Shown in pieces: positions 1 through 6,088 of a DNA stretch of 6,648 nt. The notes under the pieces were generated by a model, which saw only the letters and a program-made list of their open reading frames with translations, was not told where the DNA came from and did no database searches. Positions within the stretch are counted from its first letter, which is position 1. Every line of letters begins with the position of its first letter. The DNA is from Candidatus Gottesmanbacteria bacterium RIFCSPLOWO2_01_FULL_49_10 (GTDB taxonomy: Bacteria > Patescibacteriota > Microgenomatia > UBA10105 > UBA927), in the NCBI GenBank assembly GCA_001781025.1, contig MFJZ01000034.1, forward strand, positions 1 to 6,648. Direction: 5' to 3'. Position numbers and translations under genes: made by a program.

Positions 1-1
1 G

Positions 2-820
2 AAAGAGGTGAAGAATGAAGGCGCGATGCAGCGCGTTGCCGGTCGCATCAATGCATTTTCTCAGGGCGGTCAAGTCCTTGGGGCGCTTGTGAGTAGCTTG
101 GTTATCACACGGCTTTCATCGGAAAGAATCCAAATGGCGATTTTATTGACTATTGCAAGCGTCGGCATCGCACTCTTTTTAAGTTTTCTTTTGCGTGAAT
201 CCAAACAGTATCAAAAAGATATCCATCCTAATCCGTCTGAGCTTCTTAGAAAGACTATAGCCCTCATGCGGACAAACGCATCACTTCGGCGCATTATCTT
301 GCTTGGTATATTCTCCACCCCGTTTGTGCATTTTCTTCTCGCTTTGGAACCGCCGTATCTTCTGGGAGCTGGTGTGCCACCGGCGTTATTGGGATTTGCT
401 CTTGCTGCGGGTGGGGTACTTGCCCTGTGGGCGAGTAAAAATGCATACCAATTGGAGAAGCGTTTTGGCGTTGATCGGGCGGTACTGATAGCCACGCTCA
501 CCCCCCCAATGCTATATGTATTAATGGGATTTTTTGTGCATCCGGTCCTGGCAGTTTTTCTCTTTATCACTAACTACGGATCAATGAGTCTTCAGGATCC
601 GCTGTTTGCAGATTACTACAATCGGCATATTGCCTCGCCGATACGCGCCACGGCGTTATCGGCGATCAATATGTTTTCCAGTCTCTATATTGCGCTTATA
701 GGTTTAGCCATAGGAAGAGTAGCAGATATCTCCGTGAGCGCTGCGTTTTTGGTAATGGCGGGTATTATAATTGTTGGTACCCTACTGTTTCGTATCAACA
801 AAACACATGTTTCGCTTTGA
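2..820 (+). CDS. MFS transporter, C-terminal part (5'-truncated by window edge)
   Basis: This is an integral membrane transporter of the major facilitator superfamily; the substrate cannot be read from the sequence. The reading frame is open to the first base, so the GTG at 8 is probably an internal codon, and 272 residues are visible. About eight hydrophobic segments can be traced. Two precede a polar loop (RESKQYQKDIHPNPSELLRK) that fits the central cytoplasmic loop between the two six-helix halves, and about six follow it. This suggests that roughly TM1-4 are missing. Family-like features are the G-rich helix QGGQVLGALVSSLVI, a basic loop before TM9 (EKRFGVDR), and near the end the pattern RATALSAINMFSS followed by GLAIGRVAD, typical of TM11 in MFS proteins. 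The stop at 818-820 lies 5 bases before the ATG of the kinase gene, so the two are probably one operon. Family call is fairly sure; role (drug or metabolite export) is unknown. Confidence 0.8.
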   Translation, partial: KEVKNEGAMQRVAGRINAFSQGGQVLGALVSSLVITRLSSERIQMAILLTIASVGIALFLSFLLRESKQYQKDIHPNPSELLRKTIALMRTNASLRRIILLGIFSTPFVHFLLALEPPYLLGAGVPPALLGFALAAGGVLALWASKNAYQLEKRFGVDRAVLIATLTPPMLYVLMGFFVHPVLAVFLFITNYGSMSLQDPLFADYYNRHIASPIRATALSAINMFSSLYIALIGLAIGRVADISVSAAFLVMAGIIIVGTLLFRINKTHVSL

Positions 821-825
821 TCCAT

Positions 826-1920
826 ATGCATCAGTCGATCATTGATCTCTCCGACCGGTCAAATATGTTTTACTGGCAGACGAACCGGCGGATTTCTGCC
901 AAAGAGCAAAGGGATATTTTTCTTACGAGACATGCGCGACTGGACGAAGACCAGTTAGAGCGTGCCGTTGCCGCGGGTATGAAGCGAGCAGGATTTTCAA
1001 GTGACGATACGCGCGTAGTGTCGCATGATCCTATTATCATCCATGGTTCGGTCAACACTGTGGTGCCTGTACGCTTGGCAAGCGGTCGGGAGGTCGTCAT
1101 CCGCATGCATCCGCCGGAAGTCAAGAACGGTTACTTTTGGGTGGAAGCAGTGGCGACGAAGTTTGCCCGGGCCGCGGGAGTCCCGACTTATACATGCTTG
1201 GTTGTTGATGACACAAGAGAGATGGTTCCCTTTGACTACATGATCATGACGCGTGAGCCGGGTAAGCCCATGCAAGGATTCTCCCCATTACCGCCCGACC
1301 TCGTTAGGCGGCTCGTGACACAAACTGGCCGGTATGCCGCGCTTATTCACACCATAACGCCTGAAGGCTTTGGATTTTTCCGTAACGACATCGCGAGGCG
1401 GGATCAACGATTGGTCGGTCAATACCAGACACTTAGTCAACACATCGAAGCGGGGCTAGAAGAAGATCTTGGGTTTCTTGAGGATCGGCAAACCATCACG
1501 AGCTCGCAGCGAAAGACTGTGGAACGCTTGTTTGGGAAACACGCATCTCTTTTGTCGTTGGAAACACCCGTGTTAGTGCACAATGACATCGCCGATTGGA
1601 ATCAGTTGACGGACGGTTTACGTATTACCGGTATGATGGATTGGGATGAGTGTGTAGGAGGGGATCCCGTCATGGAGTTGTCGGCTTACAGTTTGTTTTT
1701 TGGTGAGGAGCGCATGCAATGGTTCATTCAGGGATATGAGGAAGTGCGAAAGCTCGGTGACTGGAGAGAGAGGTTTGAGCTGTATAAACTTCGTTACCTT
1801 GTTTCTAAACTTCACCTTCGTAAAAAGCGATCTCTCGTTTCGGACTCCGAGTTTCTCCGCAGTGTCCTTGCCAGAGGACTGGAAGCGATGACAGAGGTGT
1901 TTACCTACTTTCGCGTGTGA
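826..1920 (+). CDS. Aminoglycoside phosphotransferase (APH)-fold small-molecule kinase
   Basis: This is a cytosolic protein-kinase-like enzyme that should transfer phosphate from ATP to a small molecule. The family (APH/choline kinase-like) covers antibiotic, homoserine, choline and sugar kinases, so the substrate is open. Numbered from the ATG at 826 (364 aa), the catalytic loop HNDIADWN gives H252, D254 (base) and N259, matching the Brenner motif HxDxxxxN. MMDWDE supplies the metal-binding D272. The N lobe has VVIRMHPP, with R93 where kinases usually have Lys, as in many APH relatives, then E107 in a probable C helix. A hinge-like FDYMIMTREPGKPM follows. The C-terminal 90 residues are helical and basic. 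No Shine-Dalgarno is visible. A TTG at 817 would overlap the MFS stop as TTGA and add three residues; I prefer the ATG. Translation is probably coupled to the transporter gene. The 3' end overlaps the opposing gene by 20 bases. Family sure; aminoglycoside resistance should not be assumed. Confidence 0.85.
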   Translation: MHQSIIDLSDRSNMFYWQTNRRISAKEQRDIFLTRHARLDEDQLERAVAAGMKRAGFSSDDTRVVSHDPIIIHGSVNTVVPVRLASGREVVIRMHPPEVKNGYFWVEAVATKFARAAGVPTYTCLVVDDTREMVPFDYMIMTREPGKPMQGFSPLPPDLVRRLVTQTGRYAALIHTITPEGFGFFRNDIARRDQRLVGQYQTLSQHIEAGLEEDLGFLEDRQTITSSQRKTVERLFGKHASLLSLETPVLVHNDIADWNQLTDGLRITGMMDWDECVGGDPVMELSAYSLFFGEERMQWFIQGYEEVRKLGDWRERFELYKLRYLVSKLHLRKKRSLVSDSEFLRSVLARGLEAMTEVFTYFRV

Positions 1921-2353
1921 GAGACACGGTAAGGAGCCGACCGCCGTCCCGCAATGCTTTGACCGCTTGACCCATTTGATTTTTCAGGTCTTGGGGAGTT
2001 TCATACTCAATAATAACGCTCGCGGCGTCTCTGCGTGTTTTTTTAAGCGTCGTACCTTTGGGGCAAATGAGAATAACCGGTTTCTTGAGTGCGCGGGCAT
2101 AACCGGCTTCCGCTCCCATGCCAAACCCGGTGCCGCTCCCTGCATCAAGAATGACTAGATCGCTTTGGTCAATCAAATCAAAGGCCGCCGTCAGTGGGGT
2201 AGGATGGGGCTTATCTCCCCAATCTTCTTGTTGTACGAGGCAAGAAACGCCGAGGCCGGTTTCTTTAAGCGTTGATATGAGCGCTTCTCCGTAGGATTTT
2301 TGCTCAGATTGTCCCTCAAATTTTATGGCCAGGAAGGCGACTGGTGCCCTCAT
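1901..2353 (-). CDS. Nucleoside 2-deoxyribosyltransferase-like protein
   Basis: This small cytosolic protein belongs to the nucleoside 2-deoxyribosyltransferase/DNPH1-like superfamily, whose members exchange or hydrolyse the N-glycosidic bond of (deoxy)nucleosides or their monophosphates using a Glu nucleophile. Numbered from the ATG at 2353 (150 aa), a first strand PVAFLAIKF opens a Rossmann-like fold. LIDQSDLVILDAG (D65) matches the usual 'aD.vv' strand, and GTGFGMGAEAGYA carries E82 in the position of the nucleophile in the G..E.G.A motif. It is followed by KKPVILICPKG. Length suits the family (about 140-160 aa). I chose this start because GAAGAG lies 3 bases before the ATG and the first strand starts at once. 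An in-frame GTG at 2380 would add nine polar residues and has no ribosome site. A nucleotide-salvage or sanitation role is an inference; substrate and phosphorylation state are unknown. The gene runs tail to tail into the kinase gene (20-base overlap). Confidence 0.75.
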   Translation of the reverse strand: MRAPVAFLAIKFEGQSEQKSYGEALISTLKETGLGVSCLVQQEDWGDKPHPTPLTAAFDLIDQSDLVILDAGSGTGFGMGAEAGYARALKKPVILICPKGTTLKKTRRDAASVIIEYETPQDLKNQMGQAVKALRDGGRLLTVSLTRESR

Positions 2354-2435
2354 GAACTCTTCGGGTGTAGGTTTTTCCACTATCCAGTAAGTTTACCACG
2401 TAAAAATAACGGAAGAAATACTATTGAACAATTTA

Positions 2436-2464
2436 TTGATTTAACGCTTCATTCGTACTACAAT
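2436..2464 (+). promoter_or_regulatory. Predicted sigma70-type promoter for the M29 aminopeptidase gene
   Basis: A -35 box TTGATT (2436-2441, 4 of 6 to consensus) and a -10 box TACAAT (2459-2464, 5 of 6) are separated by exactly 17 bases in an A+T-rich spacer between divergent genes. Transcription would start near 2471, giving a leader of about 40 bases that contains the hairpin at 2479-2505. It is seen by pattern only; there is no experimental support. Confidence 0.55.
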
Positions 2465-2478
2465 CGGGAGAATAATTG

Positions 2479-2505
2479 AGGTCTGTATGAAGCAGACCTT
2501 TTTTT
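2479..2505 (+). terminator. Intrinsic terminator-like hairpin with T tract in the M29 gene leader (possible attenuator)
   Basis: AGGTCTG (2479-2485) pairs perfectly with CAGACCT (2493-2499) around a 7-base loop TATGAAG. T2499, the last base of the stem, begins a run of seven T (2499-2505). This is the layout of a Rho-independent terminator, read on the plus strand only; the reverse strand has no T tract. The neighbouring upstream gene points the other way, so the only plus-strand transcript for it to stop is one starting at the promoter 15 bases upstream or an antisense read-through. The run ends 6 bases before the ATG at 2512. This placement suggests control of the downstream gene, which is an inference. 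Confidence 0.6.
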
Positions 2506-2555
2506 ACCGCTATGACGAGACAAGAAACACGAATGGGGGAAGTAGCCTCCCGTGA
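2487..2555 (+). CDS. Possible short upstream ORF (22 codons) overlapping the M29 gene start
   Basis: The ATG at 2487 sits in the loop of the leader hairpin. It is preceded by GAGG (2478-2481) at a spacing of 5 bases, the best ribosome site near this gene. The frame reads MKQTFFYRYDETRN and ends with TGA at 2553-2555, inside the aminopeptidase gene but in another frame. It could be a leader peptide whose translation controls the hairpin, or the remnant of the true gene start: removing one T from the T7 run would join this ATG in frame to the aminopeptidase, adding eight residues. It may also be chance. No homology is recognised. Confidence 0.25.
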   Translation: MKQTFFYRYDETRNTNGGSSLP

Positions 2556-3753
2556 GCAACCGATCGATCCTTTTATTGCAGAAGCGCTCGGGACCACTGC
2601 CGATGCGCTCGTTTGTCAGGCAGCACGCGTCGGCGCCGGAGACCGGGTGTTATTGTGGTTTGATGAGCTGGAAGGGGCGGGAAGTGTCTTTGTCGATGAG
2701 CTTCACCATCGCAGTCTTGCCCAGGGCGCCGGATCAGTGTCGTTTTTTAAACGAGATCTTGCACATGATGCCGAGATTATCCCGACCCTTACTCCGGAAG
2801 AGATTGATACGTATTTTCAGGAAGAGAGAGCGCTCATAAACGCCGCCGATATCATCATTATTGTGCGAGGACCCAAAGATCCTGAGGCGATGAGCCGTGT
2901 CCCCGCACACCTTTTGGCAAAATACGAAGAAGCCTATAGCAGCGCACACCAAAAGCGTTTTGACGGGACGGTGCGTTGGACACTTTTTTCGTGGCCGACC
3001 GACTACGATGCAAAGAAAGAAGGGATGGACTATGACGACTATTTTCGATTGGTTATGGAAGCGTGTCATCAGCCATGGGAAAAAATTCACGATGCACAAG
3101 ATAAGCTCATTGAGACCCTAGACAAGGGAACAAAGCTTGAGCTTATCGCCAATGATCAAGATCCGGACCCACGCCGTCGTACCCACCTGACGATGAGCAC
3201 AGAGGGTATGACGTTTGCAAACTCAACTATTTTGAGAAACTACCCCGGGTCGGAAGTGTTTTCTGCACCGGTCATCGACTCAGTCAACGGTCAACTTTTT
3301 GCCCCGGGCGAGTATATGTATGAGGGGCTGGTTATGCGCGACATTTTTTTCCGATTTGAAAACGGCAAAATAGTCGAAGCATCTGCCTCTTCTGGAAATG
3401 ATAACCTTCAAGACCTCTTAGGAAGAGGGGAGGGTGCAAGATATCTGGGCGAAGTGGCACTTGGGACAAATCCCGGTCTGATCCGGCGGTTTTTTCACCC
3501 TCTTCTAAACGAGAAGGTGAGCGGTAGTTTCCATGTCGCAATCGGTCACTGCTATACGTACGAACAGTACGACGGAGTCCCTGTGCGCCTCAATAACGGA
3601 AATACCCCCGAGAGAACCTCAATCCACTGGGATCTGTCCGTGCTTATGCATCCGGGTGCCGGAGGAGGAAAAGTGATTGTAGATGGAACCGTGATACAGT
3701 CTGATGGGAAATTTGTGGATCCAGAGCTTGCCATCCTAAATCCTAAACTGTAA
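2512..3753 (+). CDS. M29-family metallo-aminopeptidase (aminopeptidase T/AmpS type)
   Basis: This cytosolic, typically dimeric enzyme removes N-terminal residues from peptides using two metal ions (Zn or Co in studied relatives). It has 413 residues, close to the usual 405-415 of the family. The metal ligands known from Thermus aminopeptidase T (E250, E316, H345, H376, D378) have clear counterparts at nearly the same positions: E248 in PGSEVFSAP, E314 in ARYLGEVALG, H341 in FHVAIGHCY, and H372 and D374 in SIHWDLSVLM. Y348 matches the catalytic Tyr352. The N-terminal half (about 20-200) has the family's alpha/beta pattern, with VGAGDRVLLWFDE resembling the usual 'v.pGd.vli' strand. No signal peptide or membrane segment is seen. 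The start is uncertain: no Shine-Dalgarno precedes ATG 2512, an ATG at 2533 would also serve, and a better-placed ribosome site belongs to the out-of-frame ATG at 2487. The gene has its own promoter and a terminator-like hairpin in its leader. It ends 24 bases from the opposing penicillin-binding protein gene. Confidence 0.9.
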   Translation: MTRQETRMGEVASREQPIDPFIAEALGTTADALVCQAARVGAGDRVLLWFDELEGAGSVFVDELHHRSLAQGAGSVSFFKRDLAHDAEIIPTLTPEEIDTYFQEERALINAADIIIIVRGPKDPEAMSRVPAHLLAKYEEAYSSAHQKRFDGTVRWTLFSWPTDYDAKKEGMDYDDYFRLVMEACHQPWEKIHDAQDKLIETLDKGTKLELIANDQDPDPRRRTHLTMSTEGMTFANSTILRNYPGSEVFSAPVIDSVNGQLFAPGEYMYEGLVMRDIFFRFENGKIVEASASSGNDNLQDLLGRGEGARYLGEVALGTNPGLIRRFFHPLLNEKVSGSFHVAIGHCYTYEQYDGVPVRLNNGNTPERTSIHWDLSVLMHPGAGGGKVIVDGTVIQSDGKFVDPELAILNPKL

Positions 3754-3777
3754 ACCCCAAAGAAGGAGAAGACATTA

Positions 3778-6009
3778 TTACGGTGTCGGAGTTTCGGCTG
3801 GCGTGGGTGTTGGTGTTGGGATGGGCGCGCATCTGCCGCCCGCGGGTTCCGTCCCTTTCATAAAATACTCCGTTCGGCCGAAGTGGCAGGGGATAGAGAC
3901 AACGCCCGAAGGCTTACTGGGCAATTCATCGGGTTTATCCTTCGTGAGATTATTCATAACGCTATTCCAGATTGGGGTTGCGCCGGTGATGCCTGAAGCG
4001 ACGTACTGATTCATGGGCGTATTGTCATTGTTGCCGACCCACACGGTCACGACATACGAGGGCGTATACCCGATAGCCCAGTTGTCGCGCTTCTCGTTGG
4101 TGGTGCCGGTTTTGACTGCAACAGACCTTCCCGGGATCGTGAGGAGTGAATGCGCTCCAAATGCTTGTGAGCGAGCGTTGTTGTCGCGCAAGATATCACC
4201 GATAATCCAGGCAGCTTCTTCTCGGACTGCCTGAGTGCCGGATTTTGGTTTGTTGTGTTCGAGTGTCCGTCCGCGATAGTCAGTGACATCAAGAATTGGC
4301 ATAAGGTTGACGCGCTTGCCGTTGTTGGCAAGCGTGCCGTAGACGCGTGCCATGTCTAACATCGTGACGTCTGCGCCGCCGAGTGTCAGTGATAGTCCAT
4401 ACTGTCCATCCTTTTTCCATGTGTCAACCCCCATCGCTTTTCCTTTCTGGAGCATTGTGGTGACACCGATAGCATCAAGCGTCCGGACTGCCGGGATATT
4501 GTAGGAGTTCGCCAGAGCATAGCGAAGCGGTACAAATCCATGGAAGATGCCGTCGTAATTTTTTGGTATATAGGTTTCGCTTCCGGCAATTTTGTAGACG
4601 ACCGGCGAGTCATTGAGAACTGTGGCTGCGGTAAAATCTCCTCGTTCAAGCGCTGCTGCGTAGTTTATGACTTTTGCCGTTGAACCGGGCTGCTGGAGTG
4701 TCGTCACCGCGTTCACATTTCCCTGGTTTTTTATGTCCCAGTAATTTTTACTTCCCGCCATTGCCAACACTTCTCCGGTTGACGGATTGGTTACGACTAC
4801 GGCACCGTTGCCGACATTGGCAGACGCGGAAGCGAGTTTATCAAGCTCCAATCGAAGCGTATCTTCTGCTTGTTCCTGAACGCCCAAGTCAAGGGATGTT
4901 TTGACCCGAAGACCTCCCTGGGCGACCAATCGAGAGCCGTAGCGATTCTCGAGGATGTCCTTAATATACATGACAAAGTGCGGTGCACGGATATTGGTTG
5001 CCAGGGGCGCAAATGTGACGGGTTGATTTTTTGCTTCTTCGGCTTGAGCTTTAGTAATATATCCTTCTGCCGTCATGCGATCGATTACCTGGTGTTGGCG
5101 TTCGATGGCCTTATGAGGGAAGTTGCCAAACGGTGAATACTCGCTCGGGGCCGCAGGGAGCCCCGCCAGAAGCGCTGCTTCGGCAAGCGTCAGTGATTGG
5201 GTGGATTTACCAAAATACATGTGACTTGCGGCCTCAATACCCCACGCCGTATGCCCATAGGGCACTTGGTTCAGGTACATTTCTAGAATTTGGTCCTTGG
5301 TGTATAGGTGTTCAGTCCACAGCGCCAATGCTGCCTCTTTGATTTTTCGGCTAAACGTCATTTCCGGCGTAAGGAGCGCAGATTTAATGAGCTGTTGGGT
5401 AATGGTTGATCCGCCTTGTTTCTGTTTTTCAAAAAACGTCGAGCGCGCCGCCCGGATAATTCCCTTGAGAGAAATGCCGTTGTGTCGGTAGAAGTCCGTG
5501 TCTTCGATCGCAAGCGTTGCCTGGACGACGAATTTGGGAATTTCCTTAAGAGGGAGAAGCGTCCTGTTTTGGTCGGTGTAGATCTGGTAGAGTAGGATAC
5601 CGTTTCGGTCAAATATTTTTGTTGTTACCGGGATATCGCGACTCGTCAGAAGGTGCGGGTTGGGAAGTGCGGCAAGCCACGCGTATGCCTGATAGGGAAT
5701 AAAAACGAAGAGCGCGGCGGCGATGACGCCTGCTCCAAATGATGTGAAGCTCACCCCCTTCGTGTTTGTCCACGGTATTTTTCCCGGTCCAGGCAACGTT
5801 ATGTTCGGACGGTGAATTTTGAGAGAAGATATTGTGGGGAAACGAAGATGACTAGATTTGATCGCATGGAAGAAACGATGAATTGCTTTCGCTATCGATT
5901 GATCGAGACGTCGTAGGTACATGAGGAGCAAGACGCGACGTTTATGACCAGTCCCTGGTGTGCTGGCATTAAACTCACCCACGTACACGACTGATGACGG
6001 TGTCCCCAT
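3778..6009 (-). CDS. Class A penicillin-binding protein (bifunctional peptidoglycan glycosyltransferase/DD-transpeptidase, PBP1a-like)
   Basis: This membrane-anchored enzyme polymerises glycan strands from lipid II and cross-links their peptides outside the membrane. In 743 residues it shows a basic cytoplasmic region (1-90), one membrane helix (about 91-113) and a GT51 domain (about 140-320). GT51 motifs are EDTDFYRHNG with catalytic E169, GGSTITQQ (199-206), RKIKEA (221-226) and E243 in EMYLN. A linker and a transpeptidase domain (about 400-690) follow: S443-TA-K446 (SxxK, nucleophile Ser), S502-Y-N504 (SxN) and K633-TGT (KTG). All key residues are present, so both activities should work. 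The C terminus has two cysteines (C707, C727) and a Pro/Thr tail (729-743). The start is unsure: ATG 6009 has only GAAG one base upstream and a possible promoter that would make the message leaderless. ATG 5922 (residue 30) also lacks a ribosome site. The 90-residue cytoplasmic part is longer than in many PBP1a proteins. The upstream same-strand gene is 69 bases away. Confidence 0.93.
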   Translation of the reverse strand: MGTPSSVVYVGEFNASTPGTGHKRRVLLLMYLRRLDQSIAKAIHRFFHAIKSSHLRFPTISSLKIHRPNITLPGPGKIPWTNTKGVSFTSFGAGVIAAALFVFIPYQAYAWLAALPNPHLLTSRDIPVTTKIFDRNGILLYQIYTDQNRTLLPLKEIPKFVVQATLAIEDTDFYRHNGISLKGIIRAARSTFFEKQKQGGSTITQQLIKSALLTPEMTFSRKIKEAALALWTEHLYTKDQILEMYLNQVPYGHTAWGIEAASHMYFGKSTQSLTLAEAALLAGLPAAPSEYSPFGNFPHKAIERQHQVIDRMTAEGYITKAQAEEAKNQPVTFAPLATNIRAPHFVMYIKDILENRYGSRLVAQGGLRVKTSLDLGVQEQAEDTLRLELDKLASASANVGNGAVVVTNPSTGEVLAMAGSKNYWDIKNQGNVNAVTTLQQPGSTAKVINYAAALERGDFTAATVLNDSPVVYKIAGSETYIPKNYDGIFHGFVPLRYALANSYNIPAVRTLDAIGVTTMLQKGKAMGVDTWKKDGQYGLSLTLGGADVTMLDMARVYGTLANNGKRVNLMPILDVTDYRGRTLEHNKPKSGTQAVREEAAWIIGDILRDNNARSQAFGAHSLLTIPGRSVAVKTGTTNEKRDNWAIGYTPSYVVTVWVGNNDNTPMNQYVASGITGATPIWNSVMNNLTKDKPDELPSKPSGVVSIPCHFGRTEYFMKGTEPAGGRCAPIPTPTPTPAETPTP

Positions 6010-6015
6010 ACTTCT

Positions 6016-6044
6016 ATTAAGAAGGATGAACTCGCATGTTTCAA
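6016..6044 (-). promoter_or_regulatory. Possible promoter for the penicillin-binding protein gene
   Basis: Read on the minus strand, TTGAAA (6044-6039, 5 of 6 to the -35 consensus) is followed after 17 bases by CTTAAT (6021-6016, 4 of 6 to the -10 consensus). The expected start point, about seven bases on, falls at or next to the ATG at 6009. The message would then be leaderless, or the true start would lie further in, for example at ATG 5922. The match is moderate and could be chance; the gene may instead be read from the upstream gene. Confidence 0.35.
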
Positions 6045-6073
6045 GAGATCAGTTCCGTCGTTTTGGGGTCGTT

Positions 6074-6088
6074 ACCGTTTATAACGGT
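6074..6088. repeat. Short perfect inverted repeat at the 3' end of the hypothetical gene
   Basis: ACCGTT (6074-6079) and AACGGT (6083-6088) form a 6-base stem around a 3-base loop and span the stop codon (6079-6081) of the minus-strand hypothetical gene. No T tract follows on either strand, so it is not a standard terminator. It could stabilise the transcript end, bind a dimeric regulator, or be chance. Confidence 0.35.

Noticed and set aside
826..1920. Calling the APH-fold kinase an aminoglycoside resistance gene
   Set aside because: The motifs define the fold and catalysis only; the family includes many metabolic kinases and no resistance-specific signature is visible.
2016..2044. ACGC...GCGT stem with a T7 run on the plus strand, possible terminator for the MFS-kinase unit
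   Set aside because: The stem is only 4 bp with a 13-base loop and lies inside the coding region of the opposing gene, where the T run encodes Lys codons; too weak to list.
2403..2431. TTGTTC-N17-TATTTT on the minus strand as promoter for the deoxyribosyltransferase-like gene
   Set aside because: Only 3 of 6 and 4 of 6 matches in an A+T-rich spacer; position is right but the match is no better than chance.
3734..3747. Tandem repeat TCCTAAA x2 at the end of the aminopeptidase gene
   Set aside because: Two 7-base copies within codons for ordinary residues; likely chance.
3763..3863. AAGGAG site 5 bases before an ATT codon, opening a 29-codon plus-strand frame antisense to the penicillin-binding protein tail
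   Set aside because: ATT is a very rare start, the frame mirrors the low-complexity Pro/Thr codons of the real gene, and nothing in it looks like a protein.
4047..4331. Open frames opposite or out of frame to the penicillin-binding protein gene (also 4386-4649, 5358-5612 and others)
   Set aside because: They are shadows of a gene with intact motifs in its own frame, and their translations are rich in Arg/Ser with no recognisable domain.
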